A DNA stretch of 64,000 nucleotides from Yponomeuta sedellus (Eukaryota; Arthropoda; Insecta; Lepidoptera; Yponomeutidae). Under the pieces are notes generated by a model. The model was given only the letters and a program-made list of their open reading frames with translations, searched no databases and was not told the DNA's origin. The stretch is taken from positions 16,493,988 to 16,557,987 of the forward strand of contig OW203726.1 of assembly GCA_934045075.1 (NCBI GenBank), written 5' to 3'. Positions within the stretch are counted from its first letter, which is position 1. Every line of letters begins with the position of its first letter. Below, in pieces: positions 41,880 through 52,727 of the stretch. Made by a program: the position numbers and the translations under genes.

Positions 41880-42062
41880 TAATGATTCGCGATACTCATA
41901 CATAGTTATATATTAAACGGGTCTAATCGCGATTATTTATTAGGTAAAACGTAATACGTGAGTCTACCCGAGACCACGGCAACTGTAACGCTGCCGAAAC
42001 TTCGGAAAACAAGGTAATTACGTTTTACCCAACAAATAATCGCGAAGACCCGTTTAATATAT
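41880..42062. repeat. Inverted repeat (GGGTCTAATCGCGATT family)
   Basis: The left arm 'tatattaaacgggtctaatc', 'gcgattatttattaggta' and the right arm 'acccaacaaataatcgcg', 'agacccgtttaatatata' flank a middle segment containing 'gagaccacggcaactg' and 'gctgccgaaacttcgg'. The middle is absent from the copy at 10235, so the arms move with different cargo. Confidence 0.75.
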
Positions 42063-42252
42063 AACTATGTACAAAAATGTTTTGCTTGCAGTCGTCCTCA
42101 CATTAAATAGGACTAATTCTGCGATTGAAGTCAGAATACATTATGTAAACTCATAATGAAACGCCTTTTATATCACAATGGACGCTCCCAATGGATATGG
42201 TGTGCCATATGTTCTGCCTACGAGCGCTCGCAGTAAATGTGGCATGCATTTT

Positions 42253-42520
42253 TTACGTCGTCTATTATAGGTCTCACTGCAGCCCACAGGCCGTCTCTCA
42301 GAAAGAGAGACCATGGGCTTAAATACCATGTGTGCCCACCCCGGATTGGCTATGTCAAGGTAGTTGAACACTCTGACAATCAGGTTCCCTCACAATATTT
42401 TCCTTCACACTAGTATTGCTATTATAGATTCATAAATGTACCTAACTGAGACAAAGTCAACAAACCCATTAATACATGCCGGGAATCGAACCCACGACTT
42501 CTGGAGTCGGGCATGTATTA
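42253..42520. repeat. SINE-F copy with truncated tRNA-like head
   Basis: 'tctattataggtctcactgc', 'cagcccacaggccg', 'ggttccctcacaatatttt' and 'acatgccgggaatcgaaccc' (minus-strand B-box-like). Only a T-arm-like part of a head remains. Confidence 0.55.
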
Positions 42521-43805
42521 AATATATTCGTCCCCCTAAATTGCCTGAATTATCCCTTATGATATCATGAAAGAAATATTCAGCTTACTAAAGAGAAACT
42601 TTTTTCAGAAGAACTGTTCTTAGCATGAGAATTAACTATTTATTATTTTGTATGATTTATGGTAAATAAATTATTTTCACTTTCACTATGACTTTGGCCG
42701 GCCTGCACTGTGCATATTTATATGAACCTATTTGAACCCTTTGCAACCTGCTAATATCTTCAATTCCAGTTAAATTGCAGATTTGAAAATTTCCAGAGGT
42801 ATTACGTAGACATAGACAGTGTTTCATGAACAGACGACCACTCTGAGGCGGTTCAACCTTAACTAAGTATTATACCTAGTACAATGTGCGGAGTTAAACA
42901 TATTTTATTTTATAACAAAAACGCGCCTTTATACGCACTAAGCGATACCGTCCAATGTCCAGTAGCCAAAGCATAAAGGGGAATTATCATTTCACTACAT
43001 AATGCAAGCTCAGTATGCCCGCACACTGTTTTAGGCAAACTATCGAAAGTATCGTTTCATATTTGCCGTGCGAGGCTATATCGATAATGAGACCGCTTCG
43101 ACAAATATTTGCATATTCAATGATAGCTTTCGCCTAAATGGGTGAACCATTTGCACGCTTTGACTATCGGCAGTGGTCCATATAGGCGATGCGGACTAAT
43201 CAGTTTCTTTGTTAGATTCAATAACGATTCTAGGTATGAATTATCCATGTGCATCCGTTGAAAATATAGAGCTGCCCGGCCTATTGTTATCTTGCGGCTT
43301 TTATAAACACTGAGTTTTACAAAAGTCTTGACGTAACGTTGGTAAAAGCACATGATAAATTCATTTTCTCCGATTCGCAACTAAGCGGATAAACGACCTA
43401 CGGGCTTTGTACGAATATTAAGCCCAAAGAACAAAAGCCCCTTGCCGGGAAAAGGCTAGCAAAATAAAATATTCTATTAGTGAAATCCGTTACTCATAAT
43501 TCACTCAGAGAGGCGTCTCGCCGCTCGCAGGTGGTCTTAATAAATACGAAAATGCTCTATTGCGGAGTTGCTAATAAATTCAAGAGGCAATCAACGCCAC
43601 AGGAGCGGGTAAAAATATTAATAGCCGAGAAATAATTATGTATTCATAACTTCTACCAGTGGCGGCGGGATGGAGTTGGATTGGATCACATCCGGTGTGC
43701 TCCACAATCCGTCTGGATCGGGCGATATAGGTACACTCGACAGCACATCAACCTTTACTTCTGGGCGCCCGTCTAAGTAACGTCACAGCAAACTATGCAA
43801 CTTAA
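42521..43805. other. Non-coding, nothing recognised
   Basis: An 87-codon minus-strand open frame at 43117-43380 shows no domain. The composition is even and no window repeat landmark occurs, so this may be old unique intergenic DNA. Confidence 0.4.
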
Positions 43806-43807
43806 AT

Positions 43808-44040
43808 GTAAGATTTAAACCTATTTAGAGGCTAAAAATTCCACCCATGCCGGGACTCGAACCCGGGGCCTCTGGCCAACCGAGCCAGCGCTCCCCCAAC
43901 TGAGCTAATGGGCGACTTACCAGAATCAGTTAAATTTCGAACCTCTACGTACAGGCAGCAACATCTGGCTGAAGAAATTTGCATCACTTGCAGCTCCGAG
44001 TAGGTACCTTACTTTGCAGTTAGGTTTAGCAAGAATGTAT
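43808..44040 (-). repeat. tRNA-like module with the best-preserved fold
   Basis: The minus-strand core (about 43848-43920) has a 5' GCCCATT pairing at six of seven positions with 3' CATGGGT, a D arm in 'agctcagttgggggagc', a perfect CTGGC/GCCAG arm with the 7-base loop TCGGTTG, and a perfect CCGGG/CCCGG T arm with TTCGAGT. The anticodon triplet would be GGT (Thr), but position 33 is C rather than U. The flanks are the standard module tail and spacer, so it is a module copy and not a host tRNA gene. Confidence 0.75.
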
Positions 44041-44147
44041 TTGCTGTCGACAGTACCCTCGCCTGCGGATAGTTTGATGCAGGCGGGTCGGAAACTCGTC
44101 CAATGGATTTTCATAATTCAAACTCACAGAGGCTAAATCAATTGAAA

Positions 44148-44325
44148 ATAATAATCCAAATTTCAGATTAGAGATTTGGATTATTATTGAAAGGCAGAGA
44201 TGGTGTGACGACCTGACCAAATATTTACGTACCTGGGTGGGAAGCATTGGCTGCAAACAAAGAGGAGTGGAAATCTGAAGGGAAGGCCTTTGCCCAGCAG
44301 TGGGACACAGGCATGGCTAATTAAA
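44148..44325 (+). pseudogene. Non-LTR RT C-terminal fragment (FAQQWDTG type) next to a hairpin
   Basis: One frame reads RWCDDLTKYLRTW, and another reads EEWKSEGKAFAQQWD, ending at a stop near 44320 followed by poly(A). A frameshift separates them. A hairpin at 44148-44186 ('aataataatccaaattt' / 'agatttggattattatt') sits at the truncation point. Confidence 0.6.
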
Positions 44326-45235
44326 AAAAAAAATCCAAATCTCTCCTCCTCTGCGATCCCATTTCCATCTATTTCCATTTCCATCTATTTAGAAAATGAC
44401 TAGGTACGTAAGTCACCAGTCAATCAGCTCTACCTACCTACGGAATATTCTCACAACTACTCGAGTTTCCTAACTTTGTGAGTACCTACCGAAATACCTA
44501 GGAACTTAGGACGAAGTAAATTATTAATCTCATTAAAATTTCGACGCTCCTAAAGTTTTCTAATTATTACCTCAATTCGAAGTTCGCAATTTCGACTGTT
44601 GATTTCATTGGCCTTCCGAGTTTTTTCGTTATGTTTATCTGTATATTATTACAGTACTACACATCATAAAAGTCCCTTCGGGAGTCTACGTTCGCGCAGA
44701 CTAGGAAGAAGTGTAACGAAAGTACCCGAAGCTATAAGTACATTCAACATGATCTTTAACCGATACGGTTAAGGTGCAGAATTGATTGCCGCAGTAGCGC
44801 TACCTATTTCGCTCACGCTAATATTGCCAAACTAATAGTCACCTGCATCGATGACGTTGAATCAACCAATAGCAACAAAGGCGCGCGGCCTGCCATAAAA
44901 TGAAACTATCTGATTGGTCGATCAACTTGCCGCACATCCAAAATTTGGTCATCTGCGCAGGTACATCCGCGAGACTTATTTCTTGTGTAGCACTGTACAT
45001 CGTTGTTCATTTCCTTTTTTTAACATTTTTCTACTAAGTTGTCCGATATTTTGAACCTTTCGTAGTTCATTGACTGTGAAATTTTACGCCTAAACGGGTC
45101 GAGTGACAGTTGACACAGTTCTAACATTGGGGACATCCAACCTAGATCAGTGGTTTCTATCAAGTGTGTTTAGATATTTGTGTGGGTCATCCGTCACCAA
45201 CTCTTACTAAAAGGCCGACTGTAGTCAATTTAATA
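44326..45235. other. Non-coding, nothing recognised
   Basis: No ORF of note and no window repeat landmark. 'ctatttccatttccatctat' near 44370 is a tiny duplication. Confidence 0.4.
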
Positions 45236-45239
45236 AATA

Positions 45240-45670
45240 ATATTGGCCTTTTGCATTTACTTAATGAGATGATTTATACAGCGTCCAGTGGCATCTTCAC
45301 TTACACTAGATGGGTGAAGGGACCACTCCGACGCTATAGTACTTGGAACATGGTTTTATAGATGGTGTAGGCTTGCCCAGCACCTATACCATCCTGACAG
45401 CTTAGTCGGTCTAGCCCACAGGAAAGACTAATCCAACCAAGAGAGCCAACCAAGCCGCGGGTTTCCTCACGATGCTTTCCTTGAAGGAGGGCATCGTGTT
45501 CACCGTTAGCGTGTGGTATTGCGAGAACAAATTCGCAAATGTACGTAACTTTGAAATTAAACAAAGTCATTGGTACATGCCCACACTCGGGATCGAACCT
45601 GAGTCTCTCGCTTGCGAGTACATGGTCCTACCCTCTACCACCGCGTAGCTCAGTGGGTAGAACCATTTAA
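45240..45670 (-). repeat. SINE-D, long copy with rearranged head
   Basis: 'gatttatacagcgtccagtg', 'gatggtgtaggcttgcccag', 'gacagcttagtcggtctagc', 'ggtttcctcacgatgc' and 'attggtacatgcccacactc' lead to the tRNA-like head 'cttgcgagtacatggtc'. The head ends in an inverted piece: 'ctaccctctaccaccgcg' followed by plus-strand 'gtagctcagtgggtagaac', so the 5' end is duplicated in opposite orientation. Confidence 0.65.
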
Positions 45671-46254
45671 TAATGTTATCATTATAAAAATCACTATAAA
45701 ACAGTACCTTAGAGTATTCACCTACCTGCAGTGTGTGTATATTTGTATACAGTTGGTTTGTTGTACCTTTTGACCAGAGCTTGTGTTGTTATGGAAGTCG
45801 CTTGACACAATTTCTTTTAAAGTAGATTTTAAAATATTTTAAACCTTCTGCAGTAGACTAATAAAACGCCCCATAATATGGTAGGGCTTCCCTTGGTGTG
45901 ACTCGTGGGGTCCATGGGGCGATCAAGAACCGCTGTCAACTTTTACTTGCAAGGTAAATATTTTGATAATACCGTCAACCAATGCCCTTTCAATACCACC
46001 GTGAAATTATGAATCCGTATGCAGTAATAACTGGCACATCGACGACCGCGCCAATTGAATGATGGGGCCGGTCGGGCGCGTCCAAGCGAGCAATCTATTA
46101 TGCAGATTGCTAGCCCGATTGCGGCATTGTCGCGCCGCTCACTAGGCCGACCGAGGTAAAGGGGGCTCTAGACTACACGACAAGACTTTGGTCAGATCAA
46201 AAATGGCAAAACGTTGTGAAGTAAAGCAAAACACATTAAACTAAATATTAAAGG
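45671..46254. other. Non-coding, GC-rich patch at 46060-46160
   Basis: 'ccggtcgggcgcgtccaag' and 'cgcgccgctcactaggccga' stand out against AT-rich DNA; 'gcaatctattatgcagattgc' is a small palindrome there. Function unknown. Confidence 0.4.
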
Positions 46255-46625
46255 ATAGGCCACGAAGCGCTCGTGGCACCGAGTGATTGGAATCAATTAT
46301 TTGCGCTAAGCCACGACGGGCGCGGTCAGGTGCTGGATGGGTGACCATCCTGCGACTGCCGCTAGTGGCATTTTTTCGAGCGCTTCCGTGCTTCGTAAGG
46401 CATGTTAAGCCGCTGATGCCGGCTGTCATATTAGGCAGTAGTTAAGCCATGTCAGAAGCCTTATAGGCGGCTTGATAACTTCTAGCCTTACCACTGCCAG
46501 TGCCTTACAATCCTCCACCAACCCGGACTTAGCCCCCGTGGTGGAGTGAGGCCTAACCTTCCTGCAAAGCACAAAGAGACCCCTGCCCCAGCAGTGAGGA
46601 GTGCTGGGGCAAGTGGTTGATAGCA
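46255..46625 (+). repeat. 5S-like SINE, complete copy
   Basis: The head at about 46258-46372 resembles 5S rRNA: 'gcgctaagccacgacgggcg', 'cggtcaggtgctggatgggt' and 'gaccatcctgcgac' correspond to the internal control region of 5S genes (A box, intermediate element, C box). The shared body follows ('gcttccgtgcttcgtaagg', 'gccggctgtcat', 'ccaacccggacttagccc') and the copy ends 'ggggcaagtggttgata'. The 5S control region would let RNA polymerase III transcribe it from inside. Confidence 0.8.
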
Positions 46626-48055
46626 ACCTTCAAATATTGGCAGTGGTCACCCTACTGGCGCGATAAGCTAACGCAGACAGGGTCGCGTCGCACCGGTCTC
46701 TTGTATACAGGGCTTTCCGATGTAAGTGGCTGTGGTCCCGTCGCGCTGCCGGAGGCTTGTTATCCTGAAGTCGCCACCTCTGTATGTAAGTATGGCCTCG
46801 ATAATATACTAGCTTACCTGGCAAAGGTTGTCTTAGCATATTATTTAGCTCGGACTAAATACACACAACAAGAATCGGCGAAGCGGTTTTGGAGGAGGTC
46901 GATGACGCGAGATTTTTATACATATACATTACGGGGTGGGAGACGGACTTAGCCCATTATTAGTACTATTAGTGTATTTAATTAAATTAGTACTTCCGAG
47001 CTCAAATTGCATGTTGTGTTCACATCTAGTACAATGTACATCACGGTTAGCTCTCCTTAATTATGAACTGTTTCATAATGTATGAACCGTAAATAAAATA
47101 AAAAAAAATAACTTTATTTTCGATTTTTTTAGAGGACCGGTCGCGTCCGCTACACTCGTGTCGCAACTGCCGAACAGCAGCGTCAGGTCAGTAGGTCGCG
47201 GCAGTCGGGTCGCGCACCCGCGCACGGTTGTCGCGCGACTGTCGCACGGCTGTTGGGGTGCACACGACCTAATGTAAACTCGCTCTTAGTCGGGTCGCTC
47301 TGTAGCCGTGGCGCGAGGGTTACGCGGTCCATGCATCGATATCGGCATTGATCGATGCACTCGTATTAGAATTGGTGATTCGCGATAAAGACTGCTGTTG
47401 CGCTGCTTGCTGCCGTCGTCGAGGGAAAAGCAGGATGCGATGTAGCAAAAAGTTGGTATATACAGAGGAACCTAGTTGTCACGACGTACATTGAAAAGTT
47501 CTCGCTCTTTCTTGCTACAAAAACAAGGTAGCGCTATTCTTCAGCTCTGTATGTGACTCAGTATACGCAGGACCGAATCCTGCAAAAAAAATGTTTTGTT
47601 TATTATAAGAAATCTGATTATTACAGTCCATCCCACGTACTTGACTTAGATACGTCACAAGTGGGCATCTTTGAAACCCTCAGACACTAAGTACCTACCA
47701 TTATTATACATGAAATTTACTTACAGATATTTCTTAGATAAATTTACTAAGCGGGATCCTGGTCTATTTAAAGTACCGTTCCTTTGCTTGTTTGAATCCC
47801 AATGGCGATTAGAGATGCGATTTAGATGTTTGAGACAGAGACGCGGATGGCCAATATTTTTTCGCAAAACTGGCAAAACGTTGATATGACATTGGTAATT
47901 AAAGAAAGAAACTGAACAATTATTTGCTTCTCGCTCACACAACTCAGATGATAGTATTAATATGTAAGTGAAATGCAAATAGTTGTTAAACATGGTTAAA
48001 AGAACAGTTAAAATGCCTGGTCAACATGAGTCCTCGGATACCTACATATTATCTA
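46626..48055. other. No gene recognised; GC-rich patch at 47145-47340
   Basis: Positions 47145-47340 are strongly GC- and CpG-rich ('ggtcgcggcagtcgggtcgc', 'ccgcgcacggttgtcgcgcg') with alternating CGCG motifs, flanked by AT-rich DNA. A 111-codon plus-strand ORF at 46617-46952 and a 90-codon minus-strand ORF at 47721-47993 have no recognisable domain. The patch could be a CpG island or the GC-rich end of a DNA transposon. Confidence 0.4.
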
Positions 48056-48057
48056 TA

Positions 48058-49319
48058 CATAGGCTGCAATTTTAAACGCAATGTCTGACCTCCATGGTCA
48101 AATTCGTTCTTTTTTTAAATACAGGCCGCTAATATTTTTCTCTTATATACGTTAGTGTTTTGTTTTTGTTGGGTTTAAAATGTCATATCGCTGAAAACAT
48201 GGAACTCACTCGTGAAAATATTCGTGCTATGATTTATTACGATTTTCGTCGTGGTTTAACGCAACAACAGTGCATAGATCAATTAACTTCGACTTTTGGT
48301 GGTGAAGCTCCATCAAAAACGACTGTGTATCACTGGTTTAGTGAGTTTAATCGCGGGCGCAGTAAGCTCACGGACGAAGTTAAAGAAGGTCGCCAGAAAT
48401 CGGTGGTTGTGCCACAAAATATTGAAGCTGTGCGAAAACTAATAAATAATGCAAGACCGCCATGTTACGTATCGCGAGATAGAGGCTATTCTGGGCATAT
48501 GTATGACGAGCATTCATAGGATATTACATGAACATTTGTCTGTAAAAAAAGTTTGTTCGCGTTGGATCCCGCACAACTTAACTCAGGATCAAAAAGATGC
48601 TCGCGTCGAATGGTGCAAAAAAACCTTAAAAAAATTCAACGGAGGCGACTCAAAATCTGTTTATAATATGTACGCAGGTGACGAATCCTGGATCTACGCG
48701 TACGATCCCGAAACTAAACAACAATCAACAGTTTAGGTGTTTCAAAATGAGCCGAACCCTACGAAAGTGGCTCGTGCAAAAAGCACTGTAAAGCAAATGG
48801 TGGCCTGCTTTTTTGGTATTAATGGCCATGTGGCTACAATACCACTGGAGAATCGCAGAACGGTTAATCCGGAGTGGTACACGACCATTTCTTTGCCGGA
48901 AATATTTGATAAAATACGCCAAAACAACCAGCGTCGCAGAATCATACTTCACCATTACAATGCCAGCTGTCATACATCTCAGGAAACAACTACATTTTTG
49001 GATGGTAAAAAAATAGAATTGATGGGTCATCCACCGTACAGCCCTGATTTGGCTCCCAATGACTTTTATTTATTCCCAAATGTAAAGAATAAATTACGTG
49101 GTCAACGATTTTCGACCCGTGAAGATGCCGTAGATGCGTTCAAACAGCACGTTTTGGAGATACCTCAATCAGAGTGGAAAAAGTGTTTTACAAATTGGTT
49201 TCATCGAATGCAAAAGTGCATCGATCATAGTGGAGAATACTTTGAAAAACAATAAAAGCATATTTAGCCATATACATTTGTTTATTTTTCTATTCCGCAT
49301 ACATAAGTAGCAGCCCTCG
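48058..49319 (+). mobile_element. mariner element, inactive
   Basis: About 1.26 kb, the usual size for mariner. The right end (minus strand) reads TACGAGGGCTGCTACTTATG; the left end TACATAGGCTGCAATTTTAA shares GGCTGC and scattered bases. TA occurs at both edges (48056-48057, 49320-49321), as expected for TA target duplication. One transposase gene with disabling changes fills the interior. The ends have diverged, so this is an older copy. Confidence 0.85.
48199..49255 (+). pseudogene. mariner transposase (DD34D), disrupted
   Basis: The ATG at 48199 opens MELTRENIRAMIYYDFRRG, the N-terminal helix-turn-helix region that binds the terminal repeats (residues about 1-110). The catalytic part has DESWIYAYD, then HHYNASCHTS and SPDLAPNDFYLFP, with 34 residues between the second and third catalytic positions. 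Three defects are visible: a frameshift near 48450-48460, an in-frame TAG at 48734-48736 just after QQSTV, and Tyr in place of the second catalytic Asp in HHYNAS. The last open stretch (48737-49255) ends FEKQ and a stop. Length without the breaks would be about 350 residues, normal for mariner. Each defect alone would abolish activity. Confidence 0.92.
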
Positions 49320-49321
49320 TA

Positions 49322-50028
49322 GAACCAATCAAAATAATAATGGATACACTCAAGTACACTGGGCGTCTTGCGCACTGTCTTCTGGCCAGTTTGTTTGTAT
49401 AACACGATTAATTAAATGAAGTAACAATCTTTCCAAATCATACTACGATCATGTCTGAAACCGTAATTTGAGCGTGCAGCGACTAATAAATGTTAATGAA
49501 GCGAAATAGATCTGTCAGGACAGGATCGCGGTCTGCGCCTACCCATCTGGGATAGAGGCGTGAGTTTACGTATATATGCCATTATGATCAACGGTATTAA
49601 CAGCGCTAATAAGACTGTGCCAATATGTTCGGTTTATTTTGTTCTTTGTACTTATTTTTGATAAAGTCCATGTTTATGAAAAAGTAGTTTAAAGGGCGCA
49701 TGTTTAAATTTTACATTATTTAATTCAATTCTATATTTACAATGTAATCATACCTCAAAGAATCATGTACAACGGAAAACTAGCGCTGGTCATTTGTGGT
49801 TAGCATTTTGCTGAGCTTTTGTTGGACTACTTTTCGTACGTATTTCTGTCCATTTTTTTTTTATGCCCAAAAAAAATGTTTTACACTTTCACTGTTTCTG
49901 TAAGATGGATTTTTTCCTTCATTTATCTTCTAATATGAAGGACAAGATTGCCTGAGAAAACGCATGTTGGTAGACAAAGGAAGTGAGAATGAAACAGAAA
50001 TAGAGAAAAGGTTCGGTGTTGAAGTTGT
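49322..50028. other. Non-coding
   Basis: Apart from the short 'gggatagaggcgtgagttta' repeat near 49550, no feature is seen. Confidence 0.4.
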
Positions 50029-50029
50029 A

Positions 50030-50242
50030 CGACGACCTCTGTGGCGTAGCGGTAGCGCGTCTGCCTACCATGCAAGAGGTCCCGGGTTCGAATCCCGGCT
50101 GGAAACAAAAAAAAAAGTCCAGGTCTTGGATGTTTACATGTTTGTGATGTCGTTGTTTCTGGTTCCCACGACACAGGGTATCCTAGTGTGGGGCCAGAAG
50201 CAATGTATGTGCCAGTATGTAAAATGTTAATGTTATGTTATG
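50030..50242 (+). repeat. tRNA-headed SINE, complete copy
   Basis: The head at about 50036-50105 has 'gtggcgtagcggtagcgcg', loop CTACCAT and a perfect 'cccgggttcgaatcccgg' T arm. The body is 'aggtcttggatgtttacat', 'ctggttcccacgacacaggg', 'tatcctagtgtggggcca' with a 'gttaatgttatgttatg' end. It is very close to 25696-25885, so the family has been active fairly recently. Confidence 0.8.
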
Positions 50243-50569
50243 AAGAATCCGGGACAAATATTGTGAGGAGACGGTTTAAGCTCGTTCACCTAACACACAA
50301 GAACTAGTATGAGGGAAACAACCCTTTCCCTCCGTGACCTAATACTACACCATAAATTGTAATTATTGACAAGCCATCCCTACTGGAGGGCCCAGCGGGC
50401 TGGGCGGGAAGATGGACGACTCAATAAGAGGCGTTTAATCTAAGCCTCTTGACGACGACACCGGGCAAGACAAACTGCCCCGTGCGAAGCGGGGGTTCCC
50501 TACAATATATCTATGTGTTTACTTTTTAATATAATAATAATATTATTACTACTTTGACGGTGGCCCAGA

Positions 50570-50640
50570 AAACTCTGGACTGAATTGGGGGAGGCCTTCG
50601 CTCAGCAGTGGAACACAACTATAGAGGCTACGTAAAAAAA
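50570..50640 (+). repeat. Short RT-3'-derived fragment (FAQQ type)
   Basis: 'gcccagaaaactctggactg', 'gggggaggccttcgctcagc' and 'ctatagaggctacgtaaaaa' match the ending at 14308-14515 in the opposite strand. Confidence 0.55.
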
Positions 50641-50699
50641 AAACTTACTTTGACTTTGACCAATAACTTTGTTAAATGTTAAGCTGTGTTGTGAAGTTA

Positions 50700-50885
50700 C
50701 AGTACCAATTCTTCTTCTTTTACAGGCCATATTAGTCCACTGATGGACATAGCCCTCCCCTAATGAGCGCCATAGCACCCTGTCTTCAGCTTGCCGCATT
50801 CAGCATGTGCCTGCAGTTTTTTGCAGATCGTCATCCCACCTAGTCAGAGGGCGTCCTACACTACGTTTGCCGAGTCGCGGTCTCA
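50700..50885 (-). pseudogene. Non-LTR RT C-terminal fragment
   Basis: Minus-strand frames read GKRSVGRPLTRWDDDLQKT, then a stop, then MRQAEDRVLWRSLGEGYVHQ and W. The order matches 2637-2914 and 21300-21440. A second repeat of the SINE-F type follows at about 50905-51010 ('cctcagcgcttgaaattgcc'). Confidence 0.7.
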
Positions 50886-51014
50886 AGAACGCGTTTACAG
50901 TACCAAATACCTCAGCGCTTGAAATTGCCAATCCGCGGTGGGGACGCTTGGTAATTAAGCCCATACTCTCCACGAAAGGAGGCCTATGCCCTGGAGTGGG
51001 GGAGTATTACTACT

Positions 51015-51840
51015 TCTAATGCATAATAATAATAATAATATAATATAGCCTTTTATTTCCCTCTTTCAGGTAAGCATACATTTTTACATTTTAACTCACA
51101 ATATGACTAGTTATAATATAATACACTTTTAAATACATTATTTTTAGATTGGTAAATTTAACAGTAATTCTTTTTCATTTATTTATGCAGTTGATTAATA
51201 GTCCTTAATGTGTTAGTAAAATAAATTATACTTATGCTGAGTTAGTAACTAATTCTACTTAAATTATTCAATTCAATTTTACAAACAATTAATTTTGACA
51301 AATAATCTATAAAATAAACTTATTTTAGTGTTCATTCAAAAAGTATATTCGTAATTAACATAATATAATTTAATAATTAACTTATTTTGCGATGTATGTA
51401 AATAAATTCTATTCGTAATTAATAAGCTGATTAATTCATCGACGTTACATAATAATTATAATAATATTAACTTCTAATGCATGCAACTTATAAAATAAAG
51501 TAAATGGAACATGCTGGGCTCTGAATTCTGGACATCTCGAATGTAAGGCAAGTTTTCTACCGACCTCGCTACCACCGCATTGTTTATTATAGAATGTTTA
51601 AAAATTTCACGTGTAGCGAGTCTTTTAGTTAATTTGGTCGTTTCCGTCAATTTTTATCTGGAACCAATTACTACTATTAGATAGATAGATAAACCATTTA
51701 TTTACATTTTTACACACACATAACACGTACAAAACTTAAAGAATAAAATAAAAAGATGAAAGCAACAAAACAGACACAGAAAACAAGAACATACATTTTT
51801 GCCATACCAGGTATGGCAAGTGCCAGAAATACAGTCAATT
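51015..51840. other. Non-coding, AT-rich
   Basis: It is extremely AT-rich with short direct repeats ('taattaataa'-like). A (TAGA)n start with 'taaaccatttatttaca' near 51682 is a 3'-tail type repeat, and 'gccataccaggtatggca' at about 51801 is a perfect 18-bp palindrome. Confidence 0.45.
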
Positions 51841-52043
51841 AATTAAAACTGTTTTTATACGGATTTATGCTCGTTTATTACATTTTTACAATTTTCCAAC
51901 GTTTCGGGACTTTTTCAGGTGCCGTGGTCCCGGATGACGGATGATGTCATCCGGGACCACGGCACCTGAAAAAGTGCCGAAACGTTGGAAAATTGTAAAA
52001 ATGTAATAAACGAGCATAAATCCGTATAAAAACAGTTTTAATT
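51841..52043. mobile_element. Near-perfect foldback element, about 99-bp arms
   Basis: The left arm runs from 'aattaaaactgtttttatac' to 'ggtcccggatgac', and the right arm from 'gtcatccgggacc' to 'gtataaaaacagttttaatt'. I find a single clear mismatch (cggGac/cggCac) and a loop of about 5 bases. The right arm and flank also occur alone at 34005-34135. It is a hairpin-forming MITE or an inverted duplication, and very young by its arm identity. Confidence 0.85.
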
Positions 52044-52720
52044 ATGTCTACAGCTCGTGTTAACCTTAGAAAATACTATACAGTAAATTAGTTACGTGGG
52101 TGTGGCAGATGCAAATGGGCTCCGGCTCAGCATGTGCTGGAAATACTCCAGCGCTGGTATTATGCCGGTATCCAGAGAAGACGGCGTGCTCAACTCGGAG
52201 AGGAAAAAAGAGGTAAACTGAGGTATAAGTAATATTAACTTAGATAATTATATAAAGCGTAAATTGTATATAATGCGTTACTTGAATAGCTGTGCGTAAA
52301 TAATATTTAACAATCCTGAACTTCACGTACACGAAGCCGCAAGTTGTAAATTAATGAAAATAAAATAATAACGAGTAATTACGCAAATGTGAAATAAATT
52401 AATTATGTGATGTCATATAGCGAAAATAAAAATTATTATTATTAGTATTAGTGGCCATGTTAAAAATTCATATAGTAAATTCATATAGTAATAATAAATA
52501 GACATGTCCATAGAATCAAAAATCCACCAAAAATTAAAGTAAGGAATGATAAAATAATATAAAATTTAGCTACACCGCAAGCAATTTCTGCCGGTCCAGC
52601 AGAAGCTTTCTGAGTTGTAACCTAAAGGTAGCCCTAGATTAATGAAATTTAATGAAAGCCCGCCAATTTGATACACAAATATTTTTGTAATAATAAAAAC
52701 TTCCACACAAGCACTTAGCT
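52044..52720. other. Non-coding, nothing recognised
   Basis: AT-rich apart from about 52090-52200. No ORF and no repeat landmark beyond the short continuation of the foldback flank to about 52075. Confidence 0.4.
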
Positions 52721-52727
52721 GCTTGTA

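Noticed and set aside
43848..43920. Possible genuine tRNA-Thr gene on the minus strand
   Set aside because: The fold is good, but position 33 is C, the acceptor is imperfect, and the same core with identical flanks recurs at many loci with other loops, so it is a repeat module.
46617..46952. 111-codon plus-strand ORF as a gene
   Set aside because: It has no domain, begins in a SINE tail and has an opposite-strand ORF of similar quality.
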